A DNA stretch of 64,000 bases from positions 4,650,001 to 4,714,000 of the forward strand of contig NZ_CP095552.1 in the NCBI RefSeq assembly GCF_023078355.1, read 5' to 3'. The position numbers were made by a program, and so were the translations under genes. Positions 56,198 to 64,000 of this stretch are shown one piece after another (within the stretch, counting starts at the first letter, position 1; the number at the start of each line of letters is the position of its first letter). This DNA comes from Gordonia hongkongensis (lineage in GTDB: Bacteria > Actinomycetota > Actinomycetes > Mycobacteriales > Mycobacteriaceae). The notes beneath the pieces are model-generated. The model was given only the letters and a program-made list of their open reading frames with translations, had not been told where the DNA came from and made no database searches.

Positions 56198-58429
56198 GTG
56201 CGTACGCCCCTGACCGATGCGACACCCGTTGCAACCCCGAACGAGGACGCCGCGACCGGCAACACGTCCGGGTACCGGTTGGACCTCGACGGGCTGCGCG
56301 GCATCGCGATCGCGCTGGTCGCGATCTTCCACGTCTGGTTCGGCCGGGTGTCCGGGGGCGTCGACGTCTTCCTGACCCTGTCCGGCTACTTTTTCGTCGC
56401 TTCTCTGCTCAAGCACGTCCTGGCGACCCAGCCCGCGACGAGTTCCTGGGGCGCGGCGATCAATCCGTGGCCGCGGTTCTCCCGGCTCCTGCGCCGGTTG
56501 CTGCCCGCTCTGCTGCTGGTGCTCGCGGTCACCGCCGGACTGATCGCGCTGATCATGCCGACGACGCGTTGGGGACCGCTCGGGGCCGAACTGCAGGCCA
56601 GTGCGCTGTACTACCAGAACTGGCACCTCGCGTTCGAGTCGCAGGACTACGCGGCCGCCGACTCCGCGAACAGCCCGATGCAGCATCTCTGGTCGATGTC
56701 GATGCAGGGCCAGTTCTTCGTCCTCACCCTCGTCTGCGCGCTGGCACTGGGCGCGGTGCTGCGTGCCCTCGGCCGGCGATCCGCATTCTTCGCCGACCCC
56801 AAGGTGGTCCGTGGAGTCGTCGGGATCGCGCTCGGCGTCGTCGCACTGGGCTCCTTCGCGTGGGCCAACTACCGCCACGGGATCAACCAGCCCTTCACCT
56901 ACTACGACACCGTGGCCCGTCTGTGGGAACCGCTCGTGGGCGGACTCCTCGCGGTGTGGATGCCGCGGATCGCGCTGTCGCAGCGGGTGCGTGACCTACT
57001 GGGACTCGTGGCCCTGGGCCTCATCGTGACGTGTGGCTGGTGGATCGCCGGCGTCCAGGAATACCCCGCGGCGTGGGCGCTCGTCCCCGTGGGAGCGACG
57101 CTGATCCTCATCTGGGTCGGCTCGTCCCAGACCGCCCCCATCGATCAGGCCCCCGTCGATCAGAAGACGGCGTCCGGCCAGACCTCGATCCGATCCGGGG
57201 TGAGCCGCGGTCTCGCCCATCCCCGGCTGGTGTGGCTGGGCTCGATCGCCTACGCGCTGTATCTGTGGCACTGGCCGCTGCTCATCTTCTACCTGGCGTG
57301 GCGCTATCAGGACGATGTCTCGTGGTTCGAGGGCACCGCCATCCTGGCCGTGTCCGTGCTGCTCGCCTGGCTGACCACGAAGTACGTCGAGGCGCCGCTG
57401 CGTGCCGGGTCGGCGAAGCGGAAGCAGTCCCCGGTGCCGCCCGATGCCGATGGCGTGGTCGCGCGGCCGCCGTTCGAGAAGACCAGAGGCTACCGGCGCG
57501 CCCTCGTCGCGGTACTGGTCGTCATCAGCGTCGCAGCCGGCGCCGCCGCGGTGACCTGGCAGCGCGACGCCGCCAACGCCACCCTCGACACCCAGAACCT
57601 CGACCCACGGCTGTACCCGGGGGCGCGGGCCTTCCTCGACGGCGCTCCGGTACCGAACGTGACCGCACAACCGAGTCCCGACGTCGTCGACATGGACTGG
57701 CCGATCACCTCCTACGACTCGATCATCAGCGGCTGGAAGGACCCGTCCATCAAGGTCGGGTACTACGGGGACGTGAACGCCACCCGAACCATCGCGCTGG
57801 TCGGCGGTTCGCATGCGGAACAGTGGATCACCGCGCTCGACGCCATCGGCAAGCGCCACGACTTCCGCGTGACCACCTACCTCAAGGTCGGGTGCGCCCT
57901 CACGACCGAGCACGTGTTCACGTGGTTCGGCCAGAAGTACTACCAGTGCAACGACTGGTCGCGTCGCGTCATGGAGCGGCTCGCCGTCGACAAGCCGGAT
58001 GTCGTGTTCACCAACAGCACCCGGCCCGTCGAGTCGGGCGACGGCGACTACGTCCCGAAGGACTACGAAGAGATCTTCGCCGAGTTCCGCGACCGCGGGC
58101 AGCGGGTCGTCGCGGTCCGCGACAACCCCTGGGCGACCGGACAACTCAAGCCGCCGGAGTGTCTCGCCAGCGGTCGCAAACCCGAGGTGTGCGGCGTGCC
58201 CCGAGCACAGGCGATGGCGCCGGCCGATCCCGCCGCCGCACTCGCCGGCGAGTTCCCCAACATGAGCTTCCTCGACTACACCGACGCCATGTGCGACGAC
58301 GAGTACTGCCCCGCGGTCGTCGGGAACATCCTGGTGTGGCACGACTTCCACCACCTCTCGGCGACCTTCGTCCGCAGCCTCATCCCCGCCGTCGAAGCCG
58401 ATCTCCAGCGGTCGCTGGGCTGGTGGTGA
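56198..58429 (+). CDS. OafA/YrhL-type membrane acyltransferase with SGNH domain
   Basis: The 743-residue protein begins with acyltransferase-3 features (YRLDLDGLRGIAIALVAIFHVWF, GGVDVFLTLSGYF) and has about ten membrane helices to residue about 400, including the late LYLWHWPLL. A periplasmic SGNH-like domain (about 470-743) follows, with ALVGGSHAEQW and WHDFHHLS. It would O-acylate a cell-surface glycan or lipid. GTG is the start. The stop codon touches the palindromic repeat at 58430. Confidence 0.87.
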   Translation: MRTPLTDATPVATPNEDAATGNTSGYRLDLDGLRGIAIALVAIFHVWFGRVSGGVDVFLTLSGYFFVASLLKHVLATQPATSSWGAAINPWPRFSRLLRRLLPALLLVLAVTAGLIALIMPTTRWGPLGAELQASALYYQNWHLAFESQDYAAADSANSPMQHLWSMSMQGQFFVLTLVCALALGAVLRALGRRSAFFADPKVVRGVVGIALGVVALGSFAWANYRHGINQPFTYYDTVARLWEPLVGGLLAVWMPRIALSQRVRDLLGLVALGLIVTCGWWIAGVQEYPAAWALVPVGATLILIWVGSSQTAPIDQAPVDQKTASGQTSIRSGVSRGLAHPRLVWLGSIAYALYLWHWPLLIFYLAWRYQDDVSWFEGTAILAVSVLLAWLTTKYVEAPLRAGSAKRKQSPVPPDADGVVARPPFEKTRGYRRALVAVLVVISVAAGAAAVTWQRDAANATLDTQNLDPRLYPGARAFLDGAPVPNVTAQPSPDVVDMDWPITSYDSIISGWKDPSIKVGYYGDVNATRTIALVGGSHAEQWITALDAIGKRHDFRVTTYLKVGCALTTEHVFTWFGQKYYQCNDWSRRVMERLAVDKPDVVFTNSTRPVESGDGDYVPKDYEEIFAEFRDRGQRVVAVRDNPWATGQLKPPECLASGRKPEVCGVPRAQAMAPADPAAALAGEFPNMSFLDYTDAMCDDEYCPAVVGNILVWHDFHHLSATFVRSLIPAVEADLQRSLGWW

Positions 58430-58549
58430 CCCTTCGTGACGCTCGCAAGCTCGCTCCTCAGGGAGCGGAACGGGGGTCGCTGGGCTGGTGGTGAGCCGAC
58501 CCTTCTGCTCCCTGAGGTGCGAGGAGCGATAGCGACGAGCCACGAAGGG
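58410..58549. repeat. Palindromic repeats between convergent stops, with a 20-bp direct duplication of a gene end
   Basis: The last 20 bases of the acyltransferase gene including its stop (58410-58429) recur exactly at 58475-58494. Between them, 58430-58463 is a CCCTTCG...CTCAGGG unit. A second 40-bp unit, 58510-58549, in opposite orientation ends directly at the stop of the YdcF gene. The 40-bp unit matches the reverse complement of 33267-33306 at 38 of 40 positions. It may act as a two-way terminator. Confidence 0.8.
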
Positions 58550-59142
58550 TCACCCGACCGCCGTCAGCACCGCCCGCGGCCCGGCGAACACCGTCTCGCG
58601 GATGTGATTCCGGGCGAGAGTCCAGACGGGACAGTCACATCGGGCCGCGACACCGCGCGCGTCGACGCCCTGGTCGCGGCACAACGCGATGGCGCGGCGC
58701 AGGTGGAAACCCTGCGTCACGATGACCACCTCGTCGACGCCGAACACCTCGCGGGCGCGTCGGCAGCTCGCCGCGGTGTCGAGGCCGGCCGGGTCGTCGA
58801 CGATCGCGCGCGGGTGGACACCACGTTCCTCGAGATAGCTTCGCATCACCGCGGGTTCGTTTCCCGCCTCCTCGGAACCGTTGCCCGAGTTGATGATCCG
58901 GTCCACTCCCCGGACCGGTACAGCTCCAGCGCCGTGTCGAGCCGGCCTCGCACGTAGTCGCCGGGTGAGCCGTCCTCGTAGACGAGGGAACCCAACACCA
59001 GCAGCGCGGGCCGGCGGGCGGGCGCCGTCGCGTCGTCGATCCTGCCGACCGACGAGAAGTACATCCACGTGACGGCCAGGGTGATCCACAGTTCGACCAG
59101 CACCAGCAGCACCGGTACGACGAGACGAGCACCTGACCTCAC
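58550..59142 (-). pseudogene. YdcF/SanA-like (DUF218) membrane protein with a frameshift
   Basis: From the GTG at 59142 there is one membrane helix (LVVPVLLVLVELWITLAVTWMYF) and then RRPALLVLGSLVYEDGSPGDYVRGRLDTALELYRSG. At the GGGG run (plus-strand 58908-58911) the frame must change by one base to continue VDRIINSGNGSEEAGNE, VFGVDEVVIVTQGFHLRRAIALC and RNHIRETVF, the DUF218 core. The length is one base short of codon register; repair gives 197 residues. Family members act in envelope maintenance. Confidence 0.8.
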
Positions 59143-59279
59143 CCCTACAACGTAGGGGGACCGACTCCCAACATGCCCATTCGAGCCCCGACCCGGCAGT
59201 CGCCCCGTGATACTGAGGAGACCTCGGTCGCGCTCAGCCTGTGCGCGCATCCATTTCGTGGTGTGAAAGTGATGGTGCG

Positions 59280-60653
59280 ATGCCGTACATGCCGGTCACC
59301 TCGTCGATGTTCCTCCTCGCCGAGACGCGGGAGCAGCCCATGCACGTGGGCGGACTCCAACTGTTCGTACCGCGCGAGGGCCAGTCGTCGAGCGAACTCG
59401 CCGAAGAGATCATCGAGGCGTTCTGCGGCTGCACCGAAGTCCATCCGACCTTCCGCAAACGGCCGGCGGTCCCGGTGACCCTGCTGGGCAACGTGGCGTG
59501 GTCCTTCGACGACGAGATCGACTTCGACTACCACGTCCGGCGGACCGTGCTCCCCCGCCCCGGCCGCGTCCGCGAGCTGCTGCGATACGTCTCCCTCAAC
59601 CATGGGGCCCTGATGGACCGGTTCCGACCGATGTGGGAGATCCACGTCATCGAGGGTCTCGACGACGGCCGGGTCGCGCTCTACAGCAAGATCCACCACT
59701 CCGTCGTCGACGGCGTCTCCGCGTTGCGCCTACTCCAGCGGACCTTGTCCGACGACCCCGACGACCGGTCGGGTACCGCACCGTGGGACCCGGCGCTGGT
59801 CGAGCGTCGACCCCCGCGCCCCTCGCCGAGTCTGCGCAGCCGGGTGTCCAGCCTGGCGAACGTGGCCGGCCAGGTCGCCGGCCTCGGGCCCGCGGCCGCG
59901 AAGGTCGCGGTGGCCGGCCTCCGCGACCCGGAGTTCGTCGCCCCACTGGGACGGGCCCCGCGCACGATTCTCGACGTCGCGATCGGGAGCGCCCGCCGAT
60001 TCGCCTCGCAGCAGTGGGAGATCGACCGTCTTCGGGCAGTGGCCGATGCCCGGAACATCACCCTCAACGACGTGATCGTCGCGATGTGTTCAGGAGCCCT
60101 GCGGTCGTACCTCATCGACCAAGACGCCCTGCCCGACGCCCCGCTCATCGCGGCGGTGCCGGTGTCGATGCACACCGACGGCGATGACGACGGCAACGCG
60201 GTGACCGCCATCCTGGTGAGTCTCGCGACCGATGAGCCGGATCCCGAACGCCGCCTGGACAAACTCGTCGAGTCGGCGCGCCATAGCAAGTCGGTGGTCC
60301 GGGGCCTTCGTCCGCTGCAGGCCCTCGCGCTGGGCGCGGCGAATTTCGCGCCGCTCGCCTTCGCGACCGTGCCCGGCTTCGTCCAGTACGTTCCCCCGCA
60401 GTTCAACATCATCATCAGCAACGTCCCCGGGCCGTCGAAGCACCTGTACTGGAACGGCGCCCGCCTCGACGGCGTGTACCCGGTCTCCATCCCGACGCAG
60501 GGCCTCGCGCTCAACATCACCGTGACCAGCACTGCCGAGCACATCAACTTCGGGCTGATCGGCGCCCGGGCCCAGCTCCCGAGCCTGCAACGCCTGCTCA
60601 CGCACCTCGACACGGCGCTGGAAGAACTCGAGAAGGTCGCGCGAACCCGGTGA
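59280..60653 (+). CDS. Wax ester synthase/diacylglycerol acyltransferase (WS/DGAT)
   Basis: The 457-residue acyl-CoA-dependent acyltransferase has the catalytic motif HHSVVDG (H139, H140, D144), the N-terminal EQPMHVGGLQLF, and the C-terminal NIIISNVPGPSKHLYWNGARL and GLALNITVTS motifs. It makes triacylglycerol or wax esters for storage at the membrane/lipid-droplet surface. The ATG at 59280 is chosen by family alignment. No lipase or acyl-transfer partner is next to it. Confidence 0.93.
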   Translation: MPYMPVTSSMFLLAETREQPMHVGGLQLFVPREGQSSSELAEEIIEAFCGCTEVHPTFRKRPAVPVTLLGNVAWSFDDEIDFDYHVRRTVLPRPGRVRELLRYVSLNHGALMDRFRPMWEIHVIEGLDDGRVALYSKIHHSVVDGVSALRLLQRTLSDDPDDRSGTAPWDPALVERRPPRPSPSLRSRVSSLANVAGQVAGLGPAAAKVAVAGLRDPEFVAPLGRAPRTILDVAIGSARRFASQQWEIDRLRAVADARNITLNDVIVAMCSGALRSYLIDQDALPDAPLIAAVPVSMHTDGDDDGNAVTAILVSLATDEPDPERRLDKLVESARHSKSVVRGLRPLQALALGAANFAPLAFATVPGFVQYVPPQFNIIISNVPGPSKHLYWNGARLDGVYPVSIPTQGLALNITVTSTAEHINFGLIGARAQLPSLQRLLTHLDTALEELEKVARTR

Positions 60654-60882
60654 CGTCTCCGGGCGCCCGCGGCCCGGACGTGGCCTCGGACACCCTGACT
60701 CGACAGTAAGTTACTCGCGAGTATCATCTGATATGAGGTAGACCAGCGTAATTAGGCCAGCCTTGGCAGCGCGCCGGTGGCGCAACGAATTACGGTTACC
60801 TGTAGTACACCGCCCCGTGGTACCCAGCCTCGCGTTCCGCGACCGGGGGCGGACGACCTAGACGAAAGGCCGGTACGCGCCC
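60654..60882. other. Intergenic region upstream of the Fe-S oxidoreductase
   Basis: This 229-base region probably holds the promoter of the next gene. A TTAGGCCAGCCT stretch near 60754 weakly recalls half of a DtxR/IdeR box but is not convincing. No RNA gene is seen. Confidence 0.4.
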
Positions 60883-63800
60883 GTGACTACCACGACGATT
60901 GCCATCGGCACGACAGCCGCGGTGATCAGCCTCCTCTGCTGGTACCTGTTCCTCGGTGGCGTGGTGCGGATCTTCCGCACCATCAAGCTCGGGCACAAGG
61001 TCGACAGCTCCCGCTTCTGGCCCATCCTCCCGCGCTTCCTGACGATGATGAAGGAATTCATCGTCCACACGCGCATGGTGAAGTTCCGCACCGTCGGCTG
61101 GGCGCACTGGCTCGTGATGGTCGGCTTCCTCGGCGGATTCCTGCTGTGGTTCGAGGCCTACGGACAGTCCATCAACCCGGAGTTCCACTGGCCCGTCTTC
61201 GGTGACACCTTCGCGTGGCACCTCTGGGACGAACTCCTCGGCATCGCCACCGTCGTCGGCATCATCGTGCTGATCGTGATCCGCCAGCTCAACCACCCGC
61301 GCGTCCCCGAGCGGTTGTCGCGATTCGGCGGTTCGCGCTTCGGACCGGCCTACTTCGTCGAGGTCATCGTGCTGCTCGAGGGCCTGGGCATGATCCTGGT
61401 CAAGGCGTCGAAGATCGCGACCTACGGCCACGCCAACGCCTACTCCGACTTCTTCACCATGCAGGTCGCGAAGATCCTCCCGGCCTCGCCGACGCTGGTG
61501 TCGATCTTCGCCGTGATCAAGCTGATGAGCGGCATGGTCTGGCTGGCGATGGTCGGCATGAACATCAGCTGGGGCGTTGCCTGGCACCGTTTCTCGGCCT
61601 TCTTCAACATCTACTTCAAGCGCGAGCAGGACGGCGGCGTCGCCCTCGGTGCCGCGAAGCCGATGATGAGCCAGGGCAAGGTCCTCGACATGGAGACCGC
61701 CGATCCCGATGTCGACGCGTTCGGCGCCGGCAAGATCGAGGACTTCTCGTGGAAGGGCTGGCTCGACTTCACCACGTGTACCGAGTGTGGTCGCTGCCAG
61801 TCGCAGTGTCCGGCGTGGAACACCGGCAAGCCGCTGAGCCCGAAGCTGCTGATCATGTCGCTGCGCGACCACGGCAATGCCAAGGCCCCGTACCTGCTCG
61901 CCGGTGGCCGCAAGGACATGGGCGGCGACGAGGTAGGCCTCGTCGACGCCGACGGAAACGTCCTCGAGGACAAACTCAACGCGATCCCCGAGTCGGCGCG
62001 CGCCGAGGCGGCCCGCAAGCTCGTCGGTGAATCGAAGGGCGATCTCGGCGGCGGTCAGGTCGTCGAAGCCGTGGAGGGTGAGTTCGATCCCGAGGCGCTC
62101 GGTGCCGTCATCGACACCGAGACCCTGTGGAGCTGCACCACCTGCGGTGCCTGCGTCGAGCAGTGCCCGGTCGACATCGAGCACGTCGACCACATCCTCG
62201 ACATGCGCCGCTACCAGGTCCTGATCGAGTCGGACTTCCCGACCGAGCTGGCCGGCATGTTCAAGAACCTCGAGAACAAGGGCAACCCGTGGGGCCAGAA
62301 CGCCTCCGCGCGCACCGCCTGGATCGACGAGATGGACATCGAGATCCCGGTCTTCGGCAAGGACGTCGAGTCGTTCGAGGGCTTCGAGTACCTGTTCTGG
62401 GTCGGCTGTGCCGGTGCCTACGAAGACCGCGCGAAGAAGACCACCAAAGCCGTCGCCGAGCTCCTCGACATGGCCGCGGTGAACTTCATGGTCCTCGGCG
62501 AGGGCGAGACCTGTACCGGTGACTCCGCACGACGTGCCGGCAACGAGTTCCTCTTCCAGATGCTCGCGCAGCAGAACATCGAGATGCTCGGCGAGGTCTT
62601 CGCGACCGCGCCCGAGCAGCGCAAGAAGGTCGTCGTCACCTGTGCGCACTGCTTCAACGCACTGGGCAACGAGTACCCGCAGCTGGGCGCGAAGTACGAG
62701 GTCGTCCACCACACGCAGCTGCTGAACCGTCTCGTGCGCGAGAAGCGACTCGTTCCGGTCGCACCGCTCGGCGAGGGTGTCACCTACCACGACCCGTGCT
62801 ACCTGGGCCGCCACAACAAGGTCTACGACGCCCCGCGTGAGTTGATGGGTGCGGCCGGTTCGACGCTGACCGAGATGCCGCGCCACGGCGAACGGTCCAT
62901 GTGCTGTGGTGCCGGCGGCGCCCGCATGTGGATGGAAGAGCAGATCGGCAAGCGGATCAACATCGACCGGGTCGACGAGGCGCTCGATACTCTCGGCGAT
63001 ACCACCGGCGATCAGGTCAAGAAGGTCGCGACCGGCTGTCCGTTCTGCCGCGTCATGCTCACCGACGGTGTGACCGCCCGGACGAGCGGTACCGAGTCCG
63101 AGGGCAAGGTCGAGGTCGTCGACGTCGCGCAGTTGCTGCTCGAGTCGGTGAAGCGCGACCGGACAGAGGTCAAGCTCGGCGGCCGGTTCCTCGGACCGCG
63201 TCCCACCCTCGCCGAGCCGGAGCCGGAACCCGAGCCCGAGAAGGTGCCCGCGGCGGCGACTGCGTCGGCCGCGACCACCGAGGCCGCGCCGAAGCCGAAG
63301 GTTGGCCTGGGCATGAAGGGCGGCAAGAAGCCGGGCGCGGCGGCCAAGACCGCGGCACCGGAAGCACCCGCCGAGAAGGCACCCGCCGAGAAGAAGCCGG
63401 CATCGAAGGGCTTCGGCATGAAGGGCGGCAAGAAGCCCGGTGCCGCAGCGGCGTCGGCCGCCCCGGAGCCGGCAGCCGCCGACACCGCAGCCGAGGCACC
63501 CGCCGAGAAGAAGCCGGCAGCCAAGGGCTTCGGCATGAAGGGCGGCGCCAAGCGTCCCGGTGCCGCGAGCAAGCCCGCCGGTGGTACCGCCGAGCCGGTG
63601 CCGGCCGAGACCGAGTCGTCCGAGGCGGTCAAGGAGGAGGTCGCCGAGGCCACCACCGAGACGCCGCAGGCCGAGAAGAAGCCCGCATCCAAGGGCTTCG
63701 GCATGGGCAAGGCCAAGCGCCCGGGTCAGAAGACCACCAACGCGGCGGCCCCCGCCGCCGGGGTGACCGCGCCCGCCGAGAGCAAGGTCGACGAAAGCGA

Positions 63801-64000
63801 GTCGGCCCCGGACGCCGCCCCGACCGTGGACACGGAATCGGCTTCGGCGACAGCGGGAACGACGACAGCGGAGTCGGCTACCGCGGGATCGGCGACGGAA
63901 TCACCTGTTGCTACCGCAACGGAGGAGAAGCCCGGCAAGGCCAAGGGCTTCGGGATGTCCGCGGGCAAGAAGCGGCCCGGCGGTATCGGCAAGGCCGCGG
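60883..64000 (+). CDS. Membrane Fe-S oxidoreductase (Rv0338c-like, HdrD/GlpC type), C-terminus off the right edge
   Basis: At least 1039 residues are visible. Five or six membrane helices (about 1-245, NarI-like, with histidines in HTRMVKF and WAHWLVMVG) are followed by two [4Fe-4S] clusters (TTCTECGRCQSQCP about 303; SCTTCGACVEQCP about 420). Two CCG-type domains come next (HDPCYLGRHNK, MCCGAGGARMWME, TGCPFCRVML, about 490-760). From about residue 780 a low-complexity tail of Ala, Pro, Lys and Glu carries repeated KGFGMKGGKK-type units. It is related to the essential mycobacterial Rv0338c. The start is GTG at 60883. Confidence 0.88.
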   Translation, partial: MTTTTIAIGTTAAVISLLCWYLFLGGVVRIFRTIKLGHKVDSSRFWPILPRFLTMMKEFIVHTRMVKFRTVGWAHWLVMVGFLGGFLLWFEAYGQSINPEFHWPVFGDTFAWHLWDELLGIATVVGIIVLIVIRQLNHPRVPERLSRFGGSRFGPAYFVEVIVLLEGLGMILVKASKIATYGHANAYSDFFTMQVAKILPASPTLVSIFAVIKLMSGMVWLAMVGMNISWGVAWHRFSAFFNIYFKREQDGGVALGAAKPMMSQGKVLDMETADPDVDAFGAGKIEDFSWKGWLDFTTCTECGRCQSQCPAWNTGKPLSPKLLIMSLRDHGNAKAPYLLAGGRKDMGGDEVGLVDADGNVLEDKLNAIPESARAEAARKLVGESKGDLGGGQVVEAVEGEFDPEALGAVIDTETLWSCTTCGACVEQCPVDIEHVDHILDMRRYQVLIESDFPTELAGMFKNLENKGNPWGQNASARTAWIDEMDIEIPVFGKDVESFEGFEYLFWVGCAGAYEDRAKKTTKAVAELLDMAAVNFMVLGEGETCTGDSARRAGNEFLFQMLAQQNIEMLGEVFATAPEQRKKVVVTCAHCFNALGNEYPQLGAKYEVVHHTQLLNRLVREKRLVPVAPLGEGVTYHDPCYLGRHNKVYDAPRELMGAAGSTLTEMPRHGERSMCCGAGGARMWMEEQIGKRINIDRVDEALDTLGDTTGDQVKKVATGCPFCRVMLTDGVTARTSGTESEGKVEVVDVAQLLLESVKRDRTEVKLGGRFLGPRPTLAEPEPEPEPEKVPAAATASAATTEAAPKPKVGLGMKGGKKPGAAAKTAAPEAPAEKAPAEKKPASKGFGMKGGKKPGAAAASAAPEPAAADTAAEAPAEKKPAAKGFGMKGGAKRPGAASKPAGGTAEPVPAETESSEAVKEEVAEATTETPQAEKKPASKGFGMGKAKRPGQKTTNAAAPAAGVTAPAESKVDESESAPDAAPTVDTESASATAGTTTAESATAGSATESPVATATEEKPGKAKGFGMSAGKKRPGGIGKAA

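Noticed and set aside
60745..60775. IdeR/DtxR iron box upstream of the Fe-S oxidoreductase
   Set aside because: Only about 11 of 19 positions fit the consensus and the second half is poor.

Overview
The window is high-GC DNA from a mycolic-acid actinomycete (Mycobacteriales), most likely Gordonia or a close relative. The evidence is strong G/C bias at third codon positions, frequent GTG starts, a dnaK-grpE-dnaJ-hspR operon, a 13E12/DUF222 HNH protein, a wax ester synthase (WS/DGAT), a cutinase, F420-type oxidoreductases, and an Rv0338c-like iron-sulfur reductase lying in the same neighbourhood as dnaK. The genus is an inference from gene content; no rRNA or tRNA gene was seen. No insertion sequence or CRISPR array was seen.

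Layout. 1-4.5 kb: a single-chain biotin-dependent acyl-CoA carboxylase, running off the left edge, divergent from a TetR + enoyl-CoA hydratase pair. 4.5-7.6 kb: cupin, zinc alcohol dehydrogenase, MmyB-type regulator and a single-domain globin. 7.7-19 kb: an accessory flavin/F420 redox cluster made of an LLM monooxygenase, SRPBCC protein, flavin reductase, its own RibBA, a VOC-like protein, a LuxR regulator, an acyl-CoA ligase, a PEP-synthase-like phosphotransferase, an F420-type LLM oxidoreductase, a DUF7064/7065-type protein and a TetR regulator. 19-31 kb: proline dehydrogenase, GH16-like protein, LysR regulator, diguanylate cyclase, FAD-linked oxidase, F420 nitroreductase-family protein, Ser/Thr kinase, amidohydrolase, flavohemoglobin and envelope proteins. 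31-41.5 kb: the HspR-controlled chaperone operon, DUF1353 protein, 13E12 protein and Lon. 41.5-50 kb: DoxX, MFS exporter, hydrolases with TetR regulators, GAF-ANTAR protein and cutinase. 50-56 kb: Rieske oxygenase, DapB-like reductase, SDR and a styrene/indole-monooxygenase-like flavoprotein. 56-64 kb: OafA-type acyltransferase, YdcF-like protein, WS/DGAT and an Fe-S oxidoreductase running off the right edge.

Two themes stand out. First, several reading frames are broken. There is an amber codon at 9154. Single-base losses occur in or next to short C/G runs in a flavin reductase (about 9752), a GAF-ANTAR gene (about 47023) and a YdcF gene (about 58908). An internal deletion affects a RibD-type reductase (about 55740). 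The 5' ends of a LuxR gene and an acyl-CoA ligase collide near 12300. Either real decay of the flavin cluster or sequence error could explain these. Second, the intergenic DNA holds many exact inverted repeats: probable TetR operators at 3152, 18381 and 45022/45046, two HspR-type HAIR sites upstream of dnaK, an RBS-masking hairpin at 54057, and a dispersed palindromic repeat shared by 33165-33306 and 58430-58549.

If the 7.7-18.4 kb genes act together, they would form a two-component flavin oxygenase with local flavin supply. It would be followed by CoA activation, an ATP/PEP-type phosphoryl transfer and an F420-dependent step, acting on an unknown hydrophobic substrate.
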